DNA of 36,435 nucleotides from Eubacterium sp. Its GTDB lineage: Bacteria; Bacillota; Clostridia; Lachnospirales; Lachnospiraceae. The DNA is taken from contig JAGBNF010000043.1 in assembly GCA_017634555.1 (NCBI GenBank), positions 1 through 36,435 on the forward strand, read 5' to 3'. The translations under genes and the position numbers were made by a program. The notes beneath the pieces were generated by a model, which was given only the letters and a program-made list of their open reading frames with translations, ran no database searches and was not told the origin of the DNA. Below are positions 25,115-33,016 of the stretch, in pieces. Every line of letters starts with the position of its first letter. Position 1 is the stretch's first letter.

Positions 25115-26479
25115 TTATCTCTCGGAAAGTGGGATGTATTCAACATCTGCGCCTACCGACTTATATGCAGGTCTTATTATCTTTCCCGCACAGGTAAGCT
25201 CTTCTATCCTGTGAGCACTCCAGCCGACTATTCTTGCTATAGCAAAAAGCGGCGTGATAAACTCATCCGGAATATTTAGCATATTATATGCAAAGCCACT
25301 GTAAAAGTCTATATTCGGACTTACCGGCTTATACATCTTCTTTTCCTGTCTCATAAGGTCCGGTGCAATCCTTGCTACAATGCTGTAAAGTCCTGCTTCC
25401 TTCTCTCTTCCTCTTTCTTTAGCCAGCATAGTGGTATACTTCTCAAGTATCACCGCTCTCGGATCCGACATCGTATATACTGCATGTCCGATACCGTAAA
25501 TGAGTCCTGTCTTATCGAAAGCTTCCTTGCGGAGTATCTTCTGAAGATATGCCGCAATCTCATCCTCATCGGCCCAGTCCTTTACATTATCCTTGATCTC
25601 ATCAAACATCTTGATGACCTTAAGGTTTGCGCCGCCGTGCTTAGGTCCCTTAAGAGAACAAAGCGATGCAGCAACTGATGAATATGTATCGGTTCCCGAT
25701 GAAGTAACTACATGTGTTGTAAATGTAGAATTGTTTCCGCCGCCATGCTCTGCATGAAGAACCAGCGCTATATCAAGTATCTTCGCTTCAAGCGGAGTAA
25801 AGCTTTTATCCTGTCTCAGTATTCTGAGTATATTTTCCGCAGCTGAAAGCTCCGGCTTCGGATTATGTATGTAAAGACCTCTTCTCATAAAGTAATGTCT
25901 GTAGGAGAGGTATGAATATGCTGCTATCATCGGAAGTACCGAAATAAGCATAATGCTCTGTCTGAGAACATTCGGAATCGAAAGATCATCCGGATGCTTA
26001 TCATAAGCATTAAGCGCAAGCACATCACTTGCCATAGCATTCATTACATCCTTGTTCGGTGACTTAAGTATTACGTCCTCGAGGAAATCACTCGGAAGTC
26101 TTCTGTAATATGACAGAAGCTTCTTAAACTTTGCGAGCTCAGCCTCCTCAGGAAGTCTTCCGAAGAGAAGGAGATATACCGTCTCTTCAAAACCGAATCT
26201 GTCATCCTCGGTAAAGCCCTGAACAAGCTTATCGATATCTATACCTCGATACTTGAGCATTCCGGGGATCGGAACAGTCTTTCCGTCCTCAAGCTTAGAT
26301 CCGAATACCGATGAAATCTCGGTAAGACCTGTAAGTACACCACGACCGTTAGGCTCTCTCAATCCGCGCTTAACCTGATAGATATCATAGAGCTCGGGAT
26401 TTATGGAGTTTGTTTCGGAACAAAGCTCAGACAGCTTATGGATTTCTCTTGCTGCTTCGCCCTGACTCAAAAATGACAT
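25115..26479 (-). CDS. gltA: Citrate synthase
   Basis: A 454-residue citrate synthase, condensing oxaloacetate and acetyl-CoA. Landmarks are KYRGIDIDKLVQGF, the first active-site His block ALVLHAEHGGGNNSTF, and SLKGPKHGGANLKV. GIGHAVYTMSDPRA carries the oxaloacetate-binding His, and NIDFYSGF holds the catalytic Asp. The length fits the larger clostridial type. AGGAGG lies 9 bases before the start. With the NADP-isocitrate dehydrogenase at 28058-29269 it would feed 2-oxoglutarate for glutamate synthesis. No aconitase gene is in the window. An amylase-like gene follows after 17 bases. The symbol is by function only; citZ would be equally valid. Confidence 0.95.
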   Translation of the reverse strand: MSFLSQGEAAREIHKLSELCSETNSINPELYDIYQVKRGLREPNGRGVLTGLTEISSVFGSKLEDGKTVPIPGMLKYRGIDIDKLVQGFTEDDRFGFEETVYLLLFGRLPEEAELAKFKKLLSYYRRLPSDFLEDVILKSPNKDVMNAMASDVLALNAYDKHPDDLSIPNVLRQSIMLISVLPMIAAYSYLSYRHYFMRRGLYIHNPKPELSAAENILRILRQDKSFTPLEAKILDIALVLHAEHGGGNNSTFTTHVVTSSGTDTYSSVAASLCSLKGPKHGGANLKVIKMFDEIKDNVKDWADEDEIAAYLQKILRKEAFDKTGLIYGIGHAVYTMSDPRAVILEKYTTMLAKERGREKEAGLYSIVARIAPDLMRQEKKMYKPVSPNIDFYSGFAYNMLNIPDEFITPLFAIARIVGWSAHRIEELTCAGKIIRPAYKSVGADVEYIPLSER

Positions 26480-26492
26480 ATCTCATAACCTC

Positions 26493-27029
26493 CTATCGGT
26501 TGTTCTTTGATGAACCGATTGCATCAATTACCAACATTATCGGCATAGCATATGCACATAAGTATCCCGAAAGGGTAAATGCTGCAGGCTGATTCATAAA
26601 CGCTATAAGTACTTTATAGAAATCGTTCTTGGTATTAAGGAAACCGTTTACTCCGAACATAACCTTTCCGGTATAAAGTGATCTGGCCGCATATACAAAT
26701 ACCAGTATAACAAGAACCACCAATATCGGCTTTGACGGGAAGTATCCCGAAAAAAGCAAAAGCGCTATAACAAAGCATACTATACGCATCAGATATGTGG
26801 CAGCCGACATGATCATGAACTGACCTGCATCCTTCGGTGCGAACACATTTCCTATAACAAAGAATTCAAGTACGAATCCCACTACCGGAATGAATATTGC
26901 CGCAAGGATTCTGCCCGCTCCGATATCGCCTCTTTTTCTTGAAAGAATAAAGCCTACCACTATCACAAGTACATAAGCCGCAATATCAAGAATATATGTG
27001 AAATTTGCGATTGATAATCCGTTACTCAA
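26493..27029 (-). CDS. Multi-pass membrane protein of unknown function
   Basis: A 178-residue, very hydrophobic protein with about five or six transmembrane segments (FTYILDIAAYVLVIVVGFIL, RILAAIFIPVVGFVLEFFVI, YLMRIVCFVIALLLFSGYF, ILVVLVILVFVYAA, LCAYAMPIMLVIDAI). I see no family motif. The start is TTG at 27027-27029, with GGAGGAGG upstream; the nearest ATG is far inside the first helices. It starts 2 bases after the HD-protein stop and ends 13 bases before citrate synthase, so it belongs to that operon. Transport and signalling roles are both possible. Confidence 0.78.
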   Translation of the reverse strand: MSNGLSIANFTYILDIAAYVLVIVVGFILSRKRGDIGAGRILAAIFIPVVGFVLEFFVIGNVFAPKDAGQFMIMSAATYLMRIVCFVIALLLFSGYFPSKPILVVLVILVFVYAARSLYTGKVMFGVNGFLNTKNDFYKVLIAFMNQPAAFTLSGYLCAYAMPIMLVIDAIGSSKNNR

Positions 27030-27031
27030 CG

Positions 27032-27592
27032 TTATTTCCTCCTCCTGCGTTTCGGGGAAATGAATTTCCGAAGCTTCCTTACTTCCATCTCCCGTCCTAT
27101 CACCGAAGTAATACTGTTATACTCTATAAATTTCAATGTCTCAAAGGTCGCACATATCTTATCCGCCATGCAGACATAAAATGCCTCCCTCTCCTTCGGT
27201 ACTCTCGAAATATTCAGCGGGAACATATGACAATATATTATTCTCTGTTCCAATGCCGATATACCGAATTCTCTAATGGCATTCTCCATGGCTTTTCTCG
27301 CATGAGTATAACCATGGACCTTCCTGCCCTTAACCTCCGGATTATGCCAGTCATACATATAGAAGTCATGCAGGAGTCCACCCCTGACAATACTCCTCAT
27401 ATTGACAGGCTTCTTTGACCGAAGGGCAAGATAAACCGCCATATATGTTACGGCAAGAGAATGCTCATATGTGGAAATGACACCATGCTGACAGTATTCC
27501 CTCTCAACCTGGTAGCTCTCCGCATTAATGATATCTCTGCCGTACCGTTTAATTATCTCTATTATTTTTTGGTTTTTACCGATTTCCATCAT
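27032..27592 (-). CDS. HD-domain phosphohydrolase-like protein
   Basis: About 186 residues with a metal-dependent HD domain. Motifs in order are STYEHSLAVTYMAVYLA (first His), GGLLHDFYMYDWH (the HD pair), KVHGYTHARKAMENA and IIYCHMFPL (further metal His residues), and ADKICATFE (the final Asp). The substrate is unknown. The frame can start at a TTG at 27601 directly after the hsp20 stop (TAATTG) or at ATG 27592/27589. I chose the first ATG, but neither has a clear ribosome site, so translation probably depends on coupling to hsp20. The basic C-terminus (SPKRRRRK) could touch nucleic acid. Confidence 0.82.
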   Translation of the reverse strand: MMEIGKNQKIIEIIKRYGRDIINAESYQVEREYCQHGVISTYEHSLAVTYMAVYLALRSKKPVNMRSIVRGGLLHDFYMYDWHNPEVKGRKVHGYTHARKAMENAIREFGISALEQRIIYCHMFPLNISRVPKEREAFYVCMADKICATFETLKFIEYNSITSVIGREMEVRKLRKFISPKRRRRK

Positions 27593-27601
27593 AGGCTGCA
27601 A

Positions 27602-27985
27602 TTACAGAGCGATAACATCCTGTATATCGATAAGCTTTATGCTCTGTCCTTCAACTGCTTTCTCGGATCTTACGATTATTATTGAAAGAATTCCGTCCTT
27701 AAGCTGGGCCGAAACATCCTTCTCATGAACTCCGTCGCCCACAAGAAATGTTCTGCTTATTTCGCCTACCATTCTTTCCCTCATAAGATAACGGGTTTCC
27801 TGGTCGCTGTTTTCAAGCTCTTCCTTCCTCGAAGCGATTATCGTAAGTCTTCCGTTTTCAAGCTTAGCATTGATACTCTCTCTGCTGTATCCCGGGAGTT
27901 CGATCTCGATCAGAATCTGACCGTTTTTCTCTCTCATATCCGCACGCATCATACCCGGCATGTTGTTTTCAAAATCATTTCCCAT
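27602..27985 (-). CDS. Small heat shock protein, Hsp20/alpha-crystallin family
   Basis: A 127-residue ATP-independent holdase chaperone. The alpha-crystallin domain covers about 18-115: GQILIEIELPGYSRESINAK, then LENGRLTIIAS and KDVSAQLKDGILSIII, the last being the conserved A-x-x-x-x-G-V-L-x-I-type strand. The N-terminal arm is short (MGNDFENNMPGMMR), so oligomers may be small. AGAGGTG lies 6 bases before the start. It appears to be the first gene of the nine-gene run ending at ABC-F. No CIRCE or CtsR-type repeat is visible in the 72-base gap before it. Confidence 0.92.
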   Translation of the reverse strand: MGNDFENNMPGMMRADMREKNGQILIEIELPGYSRESINAKLENGRLTIIASRKEELENSDQETRYLMRERMVGEISRTFLVGDGVHEKDVSAQLKDGILSIIIVRSEKAVEGQSIKLIDIQDVIAL

Positions 27986-28057
27986 ATTACACCTCTCTTA
28001 ATCTGCAAAATGTATCCTAAAAATCAACCTGTATTACTCGGTAATGCTGATTGAAGC

Positions 28058-29269
28058 TTATGCAAGCTCCTTGTCAAGGCTCTCTCTGATAGCCTTGATG
28101 AAGTCCTCTGTGTTAAGTGTTGTTACATTCTCAAGCTCTGTGATAAGTGCAAGATCCTTTGTCATCTTTCCGCCCTCGATAGTTCCGAGAGTTGCCTTCT
28201 CAAGAGCTGCTGCAAAGTCGATGAGTGCCTGATTTCCGTCAAGCTCTCCTCTCTTTCTGAGTGCACCTGTCCATGCGAAGATTGTAGCAACCGGATTAGT
28301 TGATGTCTCTTCTCCTGCAAGGTGCTTATAATAATGTCTCTGTACTGTTCCGTGAGCAGCCTCATACTCATAATATCCCTTAGGAGATACAAGTACTGAT
28401 GTCATCATAGCAAGTGAACCGAAAGCTGATGAGAGCATATCACTCATAACATCACCGTCATAGTTCTTGCATGCCCAGATGAATCCACCCTTTGACTTCA
28501 TAACACGTGCAACAGCATCATCAATTAATGTGTAGAAATATGTGATTCCGGCCTCTTCAAACTTTTCCTTATACTCTGCATCGAAGATTTCCTGGAAGAT
28601 ATCCTTGAATGTGTGATCATACTTCTTTGAGATTGTATCCTTAGAAGCAAACCAAAGCTCCTGCTTTGTATCAAGAGCATAGTTGAAGCAGCTTCTTGCA
28701 AAGCTTGCTATAGAATCCTTAAGGTTGTGCATACCCTGAACGATTCCGGGACCCTTGAACTCATGTACAAGTACAGACTCTGTAGTTCCATCCTCCGCTG
28801 TGTAAACAAGCTCAACCTTTCCTGCTCCGGGAATCTTCATCTCGCTTGCCTTATAAACATCACCATAAGCATGACGAGCGATAGTGATAGGCTTCTCCCA
28901 GTTACGTACACAAGGAGTGATTCCCTTAACCTGAATAGGTGCACGGAATACAGTACCGTCAAGGATTGCTCTGATAGTACCGTTCGGGCTCTTCCACATT
29001 TCCTTAAGGTTATACTCTTCTACACGTGCAGCGTTAGGTGTGATAGTTGCACACTTAACAGCAACTCCGTACTTCTCGGTTGCATAGGATGCATCCTTTG
29101 TAACCTGATCGTCTGTTTCATTTCTATGTACTAATCCGAGATCGTAATACTCTGTGTTAAGCTCGATATACGGGCAGAGAAGCTCGTCCTTTATAAGCTT
29201 CCAGAGGATACGTGTCATCTCGTCTCCATCCATCTCTACAAGCGGTGTTGTCATCTTGATCTTTTCCAT
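28058..29269 (-). CDS. icd: NADP-dependent isocitrate dehydrogenase
   Basis: A 403-residue oxidative decarboxylase converting isocitrate to 2-oxoglutarate with NADPH. The start [20 protein letters not shown] and [19 protein letters not shown] (substrate-binding Ser/Asn/Arg segment) match the homodimeric IDH type found in eukaryotes and some anaerobes. [20 protein letters not shown] and [17 protein letters not shown] hold the catalytic Asp residues. [16 protein letters not shown] and [15 protein letters not shown] contact NADP. AGGAGG lies 8 bases before the start. It is separated from citrate synthase by three small genes. The main role is probably glutamate precursor and NADPH supply in a branched TCA pathway. 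Confidence 0.96.
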   Translation of the reverse strand: MEKIKMTTPLVEMDGDEMTRILWKLIKDELLCPYIELNTEYYDLGLVHRNETDDQVTKDASYATEKYGVAVKCATITPNAARVEEYNLKEMWKSPNGTIRAILDGTVFRAPIQVKGITPCVRNWEKPITIARHAYGDVYKASEMKIPGAGKVELVYTAEDGTTESVLVHEFKGPGIVQGMHNLKDSIASFARSCFNYALDTKQELWFASKDTISKKYDHTFKDIFQEIFDAEYKEKFEEAGITYFYTLIDDAVARVMKSKGGFIWACKNYDGDVMSDMLSSAFGSLAMMTSVLVSPKGYYEYEAAHGTVQRHYYKHLAGEETSTNPVATIFAWTGALRKRGELDGNQALIDFAAALEKATLGTIEGGKMTKDLALITELENVTTLNTEDFIKAIRESLDKELA

Positions 29270-29311
29270 AATTTTTGCCTCCTGTATATATATAAAAAAA
29301 TAATTGTTTTC

Positions 29312-30118
29312 TTATTCAGCTCCGATCGAATCGAGATACGCCATAATGACCTCTGTCTCTCCGTTCTCGGAAAGTGGAGGTGCGATATACTTTGCAGCCG
29401 CCTTTACCTCATCTCTCGCACTTCCGATGGCATAGCTTTCGGATGCCGCTTCCAGCATTCCGATATCATTCAGATTATCTCCGAACACCATCGTCTCCTC
29501 CGGAGTGATACCCAGGATATTCTGAAGCTTCCTCAGGCTGCTTCCCTTATCCGCTCCGTACTTTACTATATCCATCCACATCGTTCCCGCGGATGCAATA
29601 AGGAATTTCTTCTCCCACTTAGGAGTGAACTCCTCGTTTACGGCTTCCTCGCAGTCGCCGATCCTGTATATCGACATCTTCGCTATATCTTCAGTAATAT
29701 AGGTTTCGAAATCTCCGACCACCTTTATGTTGAATTTATAGGAATCCCTGAGCCAGTAGAACATTTCTCCTTCGTCCTCACAATAAGCCCAGTCCTGTCC
29801 GCATATCATAATATCACTTTTCGGAATCTTCTTGGCATCTCTTACCATGCCCCAAAGATCCTTCTTCTCGATAACATTCATCGAGAGCACATTTTTATAG
29901 TCTCTCAGAATGCTTCCGTTATCTGTTATATAATATATATCCTCCGCAACCGGACTGAAGAGTCTGTACATACTTGCAAACTGTCTTCCGCTCGCGCCGA
30001 CAAACTTGATGCCGTTACGGTTCATCCTCTTGATGACATCCATCATTCTCGGATCTATCTTGTCTGTCCCATCCGGAACCAGTGTTCCGTCTATGTCACT
30101 TGCAATAAGCTTGATCAT
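29312..30118 (-). CDS. HAD-superfamily hydrolase, Cof type
   Basis: A 268-residue phosphatase of the Cof/YidA subgroup. Motif I is ASDIDGTLV, with catalytic D8 and D10; motif II is VGASGR at about 36-41; a C2-type cap follows. Motif IV is VFGDNLNDIGML near the C-terminus. The Lys of motif III is probably in YGADKGSSLRKL. These enzymes dephosphorylate sugar phosphates, FMN or pyridoxal phosphate; the substrate cannot be chosen. GAGGG lies 5 bases upstream of the start. It follows birA after 92 bases, which contain GTCGTT/AACGAC and TAACAC/GTGTTA inverted repeats but no clear terminator. Confidence 0.92.
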   Translation of the reverse strand: MIKLIASDIDGTLVPDGTDKIDPRMMDVIKRMNRNGIKFVGASGRQFASMYRLFSPVAEDIYYITDNGSILRDYKNVLSMNVIEKKDLWGMVRDAKKIPKSDIMICGQDWAYCEDEGEMFYWLRDSYKFNIKVVGDFETYITEDIAKMSIYRIGDCEEAVNEEFTPKWEKKFLIASAGTMWMDIVKYGADKGSSLRKLQNILGITPEETMVFGDNLNDIGMLEAASESYAIGSARDEVKAAAKYIAPPLSENGETEVIMAYLDSIGAE

Positions 30119-30210
30119 AATTTCCCTCGTATGTCGTTTTAACGACTATTCATAACGTTTCAATACGATTTAACAGTATAACACACTAAAGTGTTAAATT
30201 CTACATCATG

Positions 30211-31023
30211 TTAAATGTACCCCAGCACTCCGCGTACCGACACCTCTCCGCTGGTAACCTTCGACTGTCGTCCGTACTTATCTTCAACCACCAGGTCACC
30301 CTGCCCGGTAATGCCTCTCGCAATATAAGGATTATCCGGAAAATCCCCGTTCATTGAAGTAAGTATAACTTCTTTATCCAGATTTACCATCAGATCAGAG
30401 TATCTTTTTATCGCATCTCCCGCGGAAAGATCTCTGCATGGAGCTGTCCTTGCCAGCTTCTCTATGATCTTATTTATGATCATTTCCCTCTGTGGCAAAC
30501 TTCCGGTCTCTATATAATAAGATGTTCCCTTATCGGCCAGTTCCTCCGGAAAGCTCTGCTGTCCCGTATTAATGCCGATTCCTATTATGAGGCTGCCGCC
30601 GGTTCCTTCTGTGATAAACTCACATAATATCCCGCATATTTTTCTGCCTCCGACAACTATATCGTTTGGCCATTTGATGCGACAAGGCAGCACATTTCCG
30701 GTTTCAGCGGCATATTCGTTCAGCGCTTCGGCAACCGCAAGTCCCGTAATAAGTGTATTCACGGAAATGTTTTCTATACCGTCACTGATCCCCGCTATAA
30801 GATATGACATCCATATTCCCGTTCCGGATGGTGATGACCAGCTGCGTCCGAGTCTTCCTCTGCCTGCAGTCTGAAGCTCCGATACAAAAAGTGCTGTTCC
30901 CTTATATCCGTCACGCACACATTTCTTCGCCATATCATTGGTTGAGGTTGTTTCTTCTACAGATACTATCTTATCAACCAGACCTTTTTCTGTCAGTGAT
31001 CGGAGTAATACTTCATCTATCAT
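30211..31023 (-). CDS. birA: Biotin--[acetyl-CoA-carboxylase] ligase, without HTH domain
   Basis: A 270-residue biotin protein ligase that makes biotinyl-AMP and attaches biotin to a carrier-protein lysine. The adenylate-binding loop GRGRLGRSWSSPSGTG starts at about residue 54. RIKWPNDIVVGGRKICGIL and IGIGINTG are the other active-site blocks. The C-terminal domain is present. The protein begins almost directly in the catalytic domain, so it lacks the N-terminal winged helix of E. coli BirA and should not repress transcription itself. The ATG overlaps the preceding membrane protein gene by 11 bases and has GGGAGA upstream. Confidence 0.93.
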   Translation of the reverse strand: MIDEVLLRSLTEKGLVDKIVSVEETTSTNDMAKKCVRDGYKGTALFVSELQTAGRGRLGRSWSSPSGTGIWMSYLIAGISDGIENISVNTLITGLAVAEALNEYAAETGNVLPCRIKWPNDIVVGGRKICGILCEFITEGTGGSLIIGIGINTGQQSFPEELADKGTSYYIETGSLPQREMIINKIIEKLARTAPCRDLSAGDAIKRYSDLMVNLDKEVILTSMNGDFPDNPYIARGITGQGDLVVEDKYGRQSKVTSGEVSVRGVLGYI

Positions 31024-31507
31024 CCGTATCTCCCGTACTGCTCATATCCTCGATCGTTACCTTCTCCATCAGGAAGCTGTAAAGTATATCACAGGTTGTC
31101 TTCTTGAGGGTGAAAGGAATTATGATGCTTTCTCCGTTAAGCACCATATGGATAATGCTGTAAACATTTTCATTATCCGGAACTATATGATCCAGCTTCG
31201 ATATCTCCGAATAAAAATGTGTCTGCTCTCCCTTCCTGTTCTTTACGATAAAATCATCCTCATTGAACACAAAGGAAATGTCATACATGCCGTTACTGAA
31301 AGAATATACAAAAAGGTAAATACCGTAAAGGGCAAATATGCCGCAGCATATAAGTCCTACAATATGTCCTTTTCCATAACCCATAAAAAACGGCACGAAG
31401 GGCGAAAGGCACAGAAGTGCCATGACTATACCGAGAATACGATAGGTAATTCTTCGTCTGGCACGCCTTTTTACATTATATCTGTATGTTCTTGGTTCAG
31501 CTTCCAT
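31013..31507 (-). CDS. Small membrane protein of unknown function
   Basis: A 164-residue protein. A strongly basic N-terminus (RYNVKRRARRRITYR) is followed by two transmembrane helices at about 24-41 and 46-68. The C-terminal half is soluble and strand-rich, a PH-like or YcxB-like pattern (ISFVFNEDDFIVKNRKGEQ, FYSEISKLDHIV, YSIIHMVLNGESIIIPF). No function can be assigned. The start has AAGGAG 6 bases upstream. Its stop overlaps birA by 11 bases, so they are probably co-transcribed, and a terminator separates it from purA. Confidence 0.8.
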   Translation of the reverse strand: MEAEPRTYRYNVKRRARRRITYRILGIVMALLCLSPFVPFFMGYGKGHIVGLICCGIFALYGIYLFVYSFSNGMYDISFVFNEDDFIVKNRKGEQTHFYSEISKLDHIVPDNENVYSIIHMVLNGESIIIPFTLKKTTCDILYSFLMEKVTIEDMSSTGDTDDR

Positions 31508-31581
31508 ACCCGCTCCTTAATCGAATACTGTGTAACTTATTATAAAACACAGATCAGCCTTGTCCTGCTTTATAACAAACA

Positions 31582-31613
31582 GCCCGACAACATGGTAATA
31601 ACTGCTGTCGGGC
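31582..31613 (-). terminator. Likely terminator of purA
   Basis: GCCCGACA and TGTCGGGC pair as an 8-bp GC-rich stem with a 16-base loop, beginning 8 bases after the purA stop. The minus-strand tail is TGTTTGTTAT, a modest T-run. Confidence 0.7.
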
Positions 31614-31621
31614 ATTTCTGC

Positions 31622-32905
31622 TTATCCTCTATAAATGATGTCACTTCTTGAAGGACCGTTAGAGATCATTGTGATCGGGAAGCCGATCTGCTTCTCGATA
31701 AACTCGATATACTTACGGCAGTTCTCAGGAAGTTCATCATAATTCTTGATTCCGCGGATATCACACTTCCATCCCGGAAGAACCTCATATACAGGTTTAG
31801 CCTTCTTAAGTTTTGCTGTAGTAGGGAAGTCTGTAGTGATCTCACCGTCGATATCATATCCTACACATACCGGAATCTCATCAAGATATCCAAGAACATC
31901 CAGTACCGAAAATGCTACATCTGTTGCACCCTGAAGTCTGCATCCGTACTTTGAAGCAACACAGTCAAACCATCCCATACGTCTAGGACGTCCGGTTGTT
32001 GCACCGTACTCTCCGCCGTCTCCGCCTCTCTTCCTCAGTTCGTCGGCAACTTTCTCATCAAGGATCTCGGATGTAAACTCTCCTGCACCTACCGCACTTG
32101 AGTAAGCCTTACATACTACTACAATTCTCTTGATCTCATATGGTGGGATGCCTGCTCCGATAGCACCGTAAGCAGCAAGAGTTGAAGATGATGTAACCAT
32201 AGGATAGATACCGTGATCTGTATCCTTAAGTGTTCCGAGCTGTCCCTCAAGGAGAATGTTCTTCCCTTCCTTAAGTGCCTGTGAAAGATATGCTGATACA
32301 TCACATACATAAGGCTCGATAAGACTCTTATACTTCATAAGTGTCTCATATACTCCCTCTACTGTAAGCAGAGGCTTATGATAGAGATGCTCAAGGAGCA
32401 CATTTTTCTGTGCAATAACTCTTTCAATCTTCTTGCAGAGATCATCCTTGTCATCAAAAAGCTCGCTTACCTGGAAGCCGATCTTTGCATACTTATCTGA
32501 ATAGAACGGTGCGATACCTGACTTTGTAGAACCGAATGATGCTCCCTTAAGTCTCTCCTCTTCATACTCGTCGAAAAGAACATGATAAGGCATTACCATC
32601 TGTGCTCTGTCAGATACAAGAAGCTTAGGTGCCGGAACACCGTCTGCTATAACCGAATTATATTCCTTTAAGAGCTTTTCAATATCCAGCGCCACACCAT
32701 TTCCAATGATGTTTACGGTATTATCACTAAAAACTCCTGAAGGAAGTGTATGAAGTGCAAACTTACCATACTTATTTACAATAGTATGTCCTGCATTAGC
32801 ACCGCCCTGAAATCTGATAACGATATCGGAATTCTCGGCGAGCATGTCAGTCATTTTACCCTTTCCTTCATCGCCCCAATTGGCACCTACAATAGCTGTA
32901 ACCAT
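31622..32905 (-). CDS. purA: Adenylosuccinate synthetase
   Basis: A 427-residue enzyme joining IMP and aspartate with GTP, the first committed step to AMP. The GTP/IMP loop GANWGDEGKGK is at 7-17 with the catalytic Asp12. GGANAGHTIV holds the catalytic His40. SSSTLAAYGAIGAGIP, TTGRPRRMGWFD and YGCRLQGATDVAFS follow as expected. I start at ATG 32905 because AAAGGTGG lies directly upstream; a GTG three codons earlier falls within that site. The 111 bases upstream have TATAAT preceded by TTGACA at a spacing of 22, too long for a normal promoter. The leader can form a GATGC/GCATC hairpin. Confidence 0.97.
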   Translation of the reverse strand: MVTAIVGANWGDEGKGKMTDMLAENSDIVIRFQGGANAGHTIVNKYGKFALHTLPSGVFSDNTVNIIGNGVALDIEKLLKEYNSVIADGVPAPKLLVSDRAQMVMPYHVLFDEYEEERLKGASFGSTKSGIAPFYSDKYAKIGFQVSELFDDKDDLCKKIERVIAQKNVLLEHLYHKPLLTVEGVYETLMKYKSLIEPYVCDVSAYLSQALKEGKNILLEGQLGTLKDTDHGIYPMVTSSSTLAAYGAIGAGIPPYEIKRIVVVCKAYSSAVGAGEFTSEILDEKVADELRKRGGDGGEYGATTGRPRRMGWFDCVASKYGCRLQGATDVAFSVLDVLGYLDEIPVCVGYDIDGEITTDFPTTAKLKKAKPVYEVLPGWKCDIRGIKNYDELPENCRKYIEFIEKQIGFPITMISNGPSRSDIIYRG

Positions 32906-33016
32906 ATATACCACCTTTCCCGCTGATGCTCACATAAAGCATCGCCTTAATTATACTGATACTTCTATGATTTAAAATGTCAAAAGCTGTCACGCCTTTG
33001 CCACGATAATCCGTAT

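Noticed and set aside
32915-32975. TTGACA and TATAAT upstream of purA as a promoter
   Set aside because: The spacing is 22 bases, too long for a standard sigma-A promoter; one of the two hexamers is probably coincidental.
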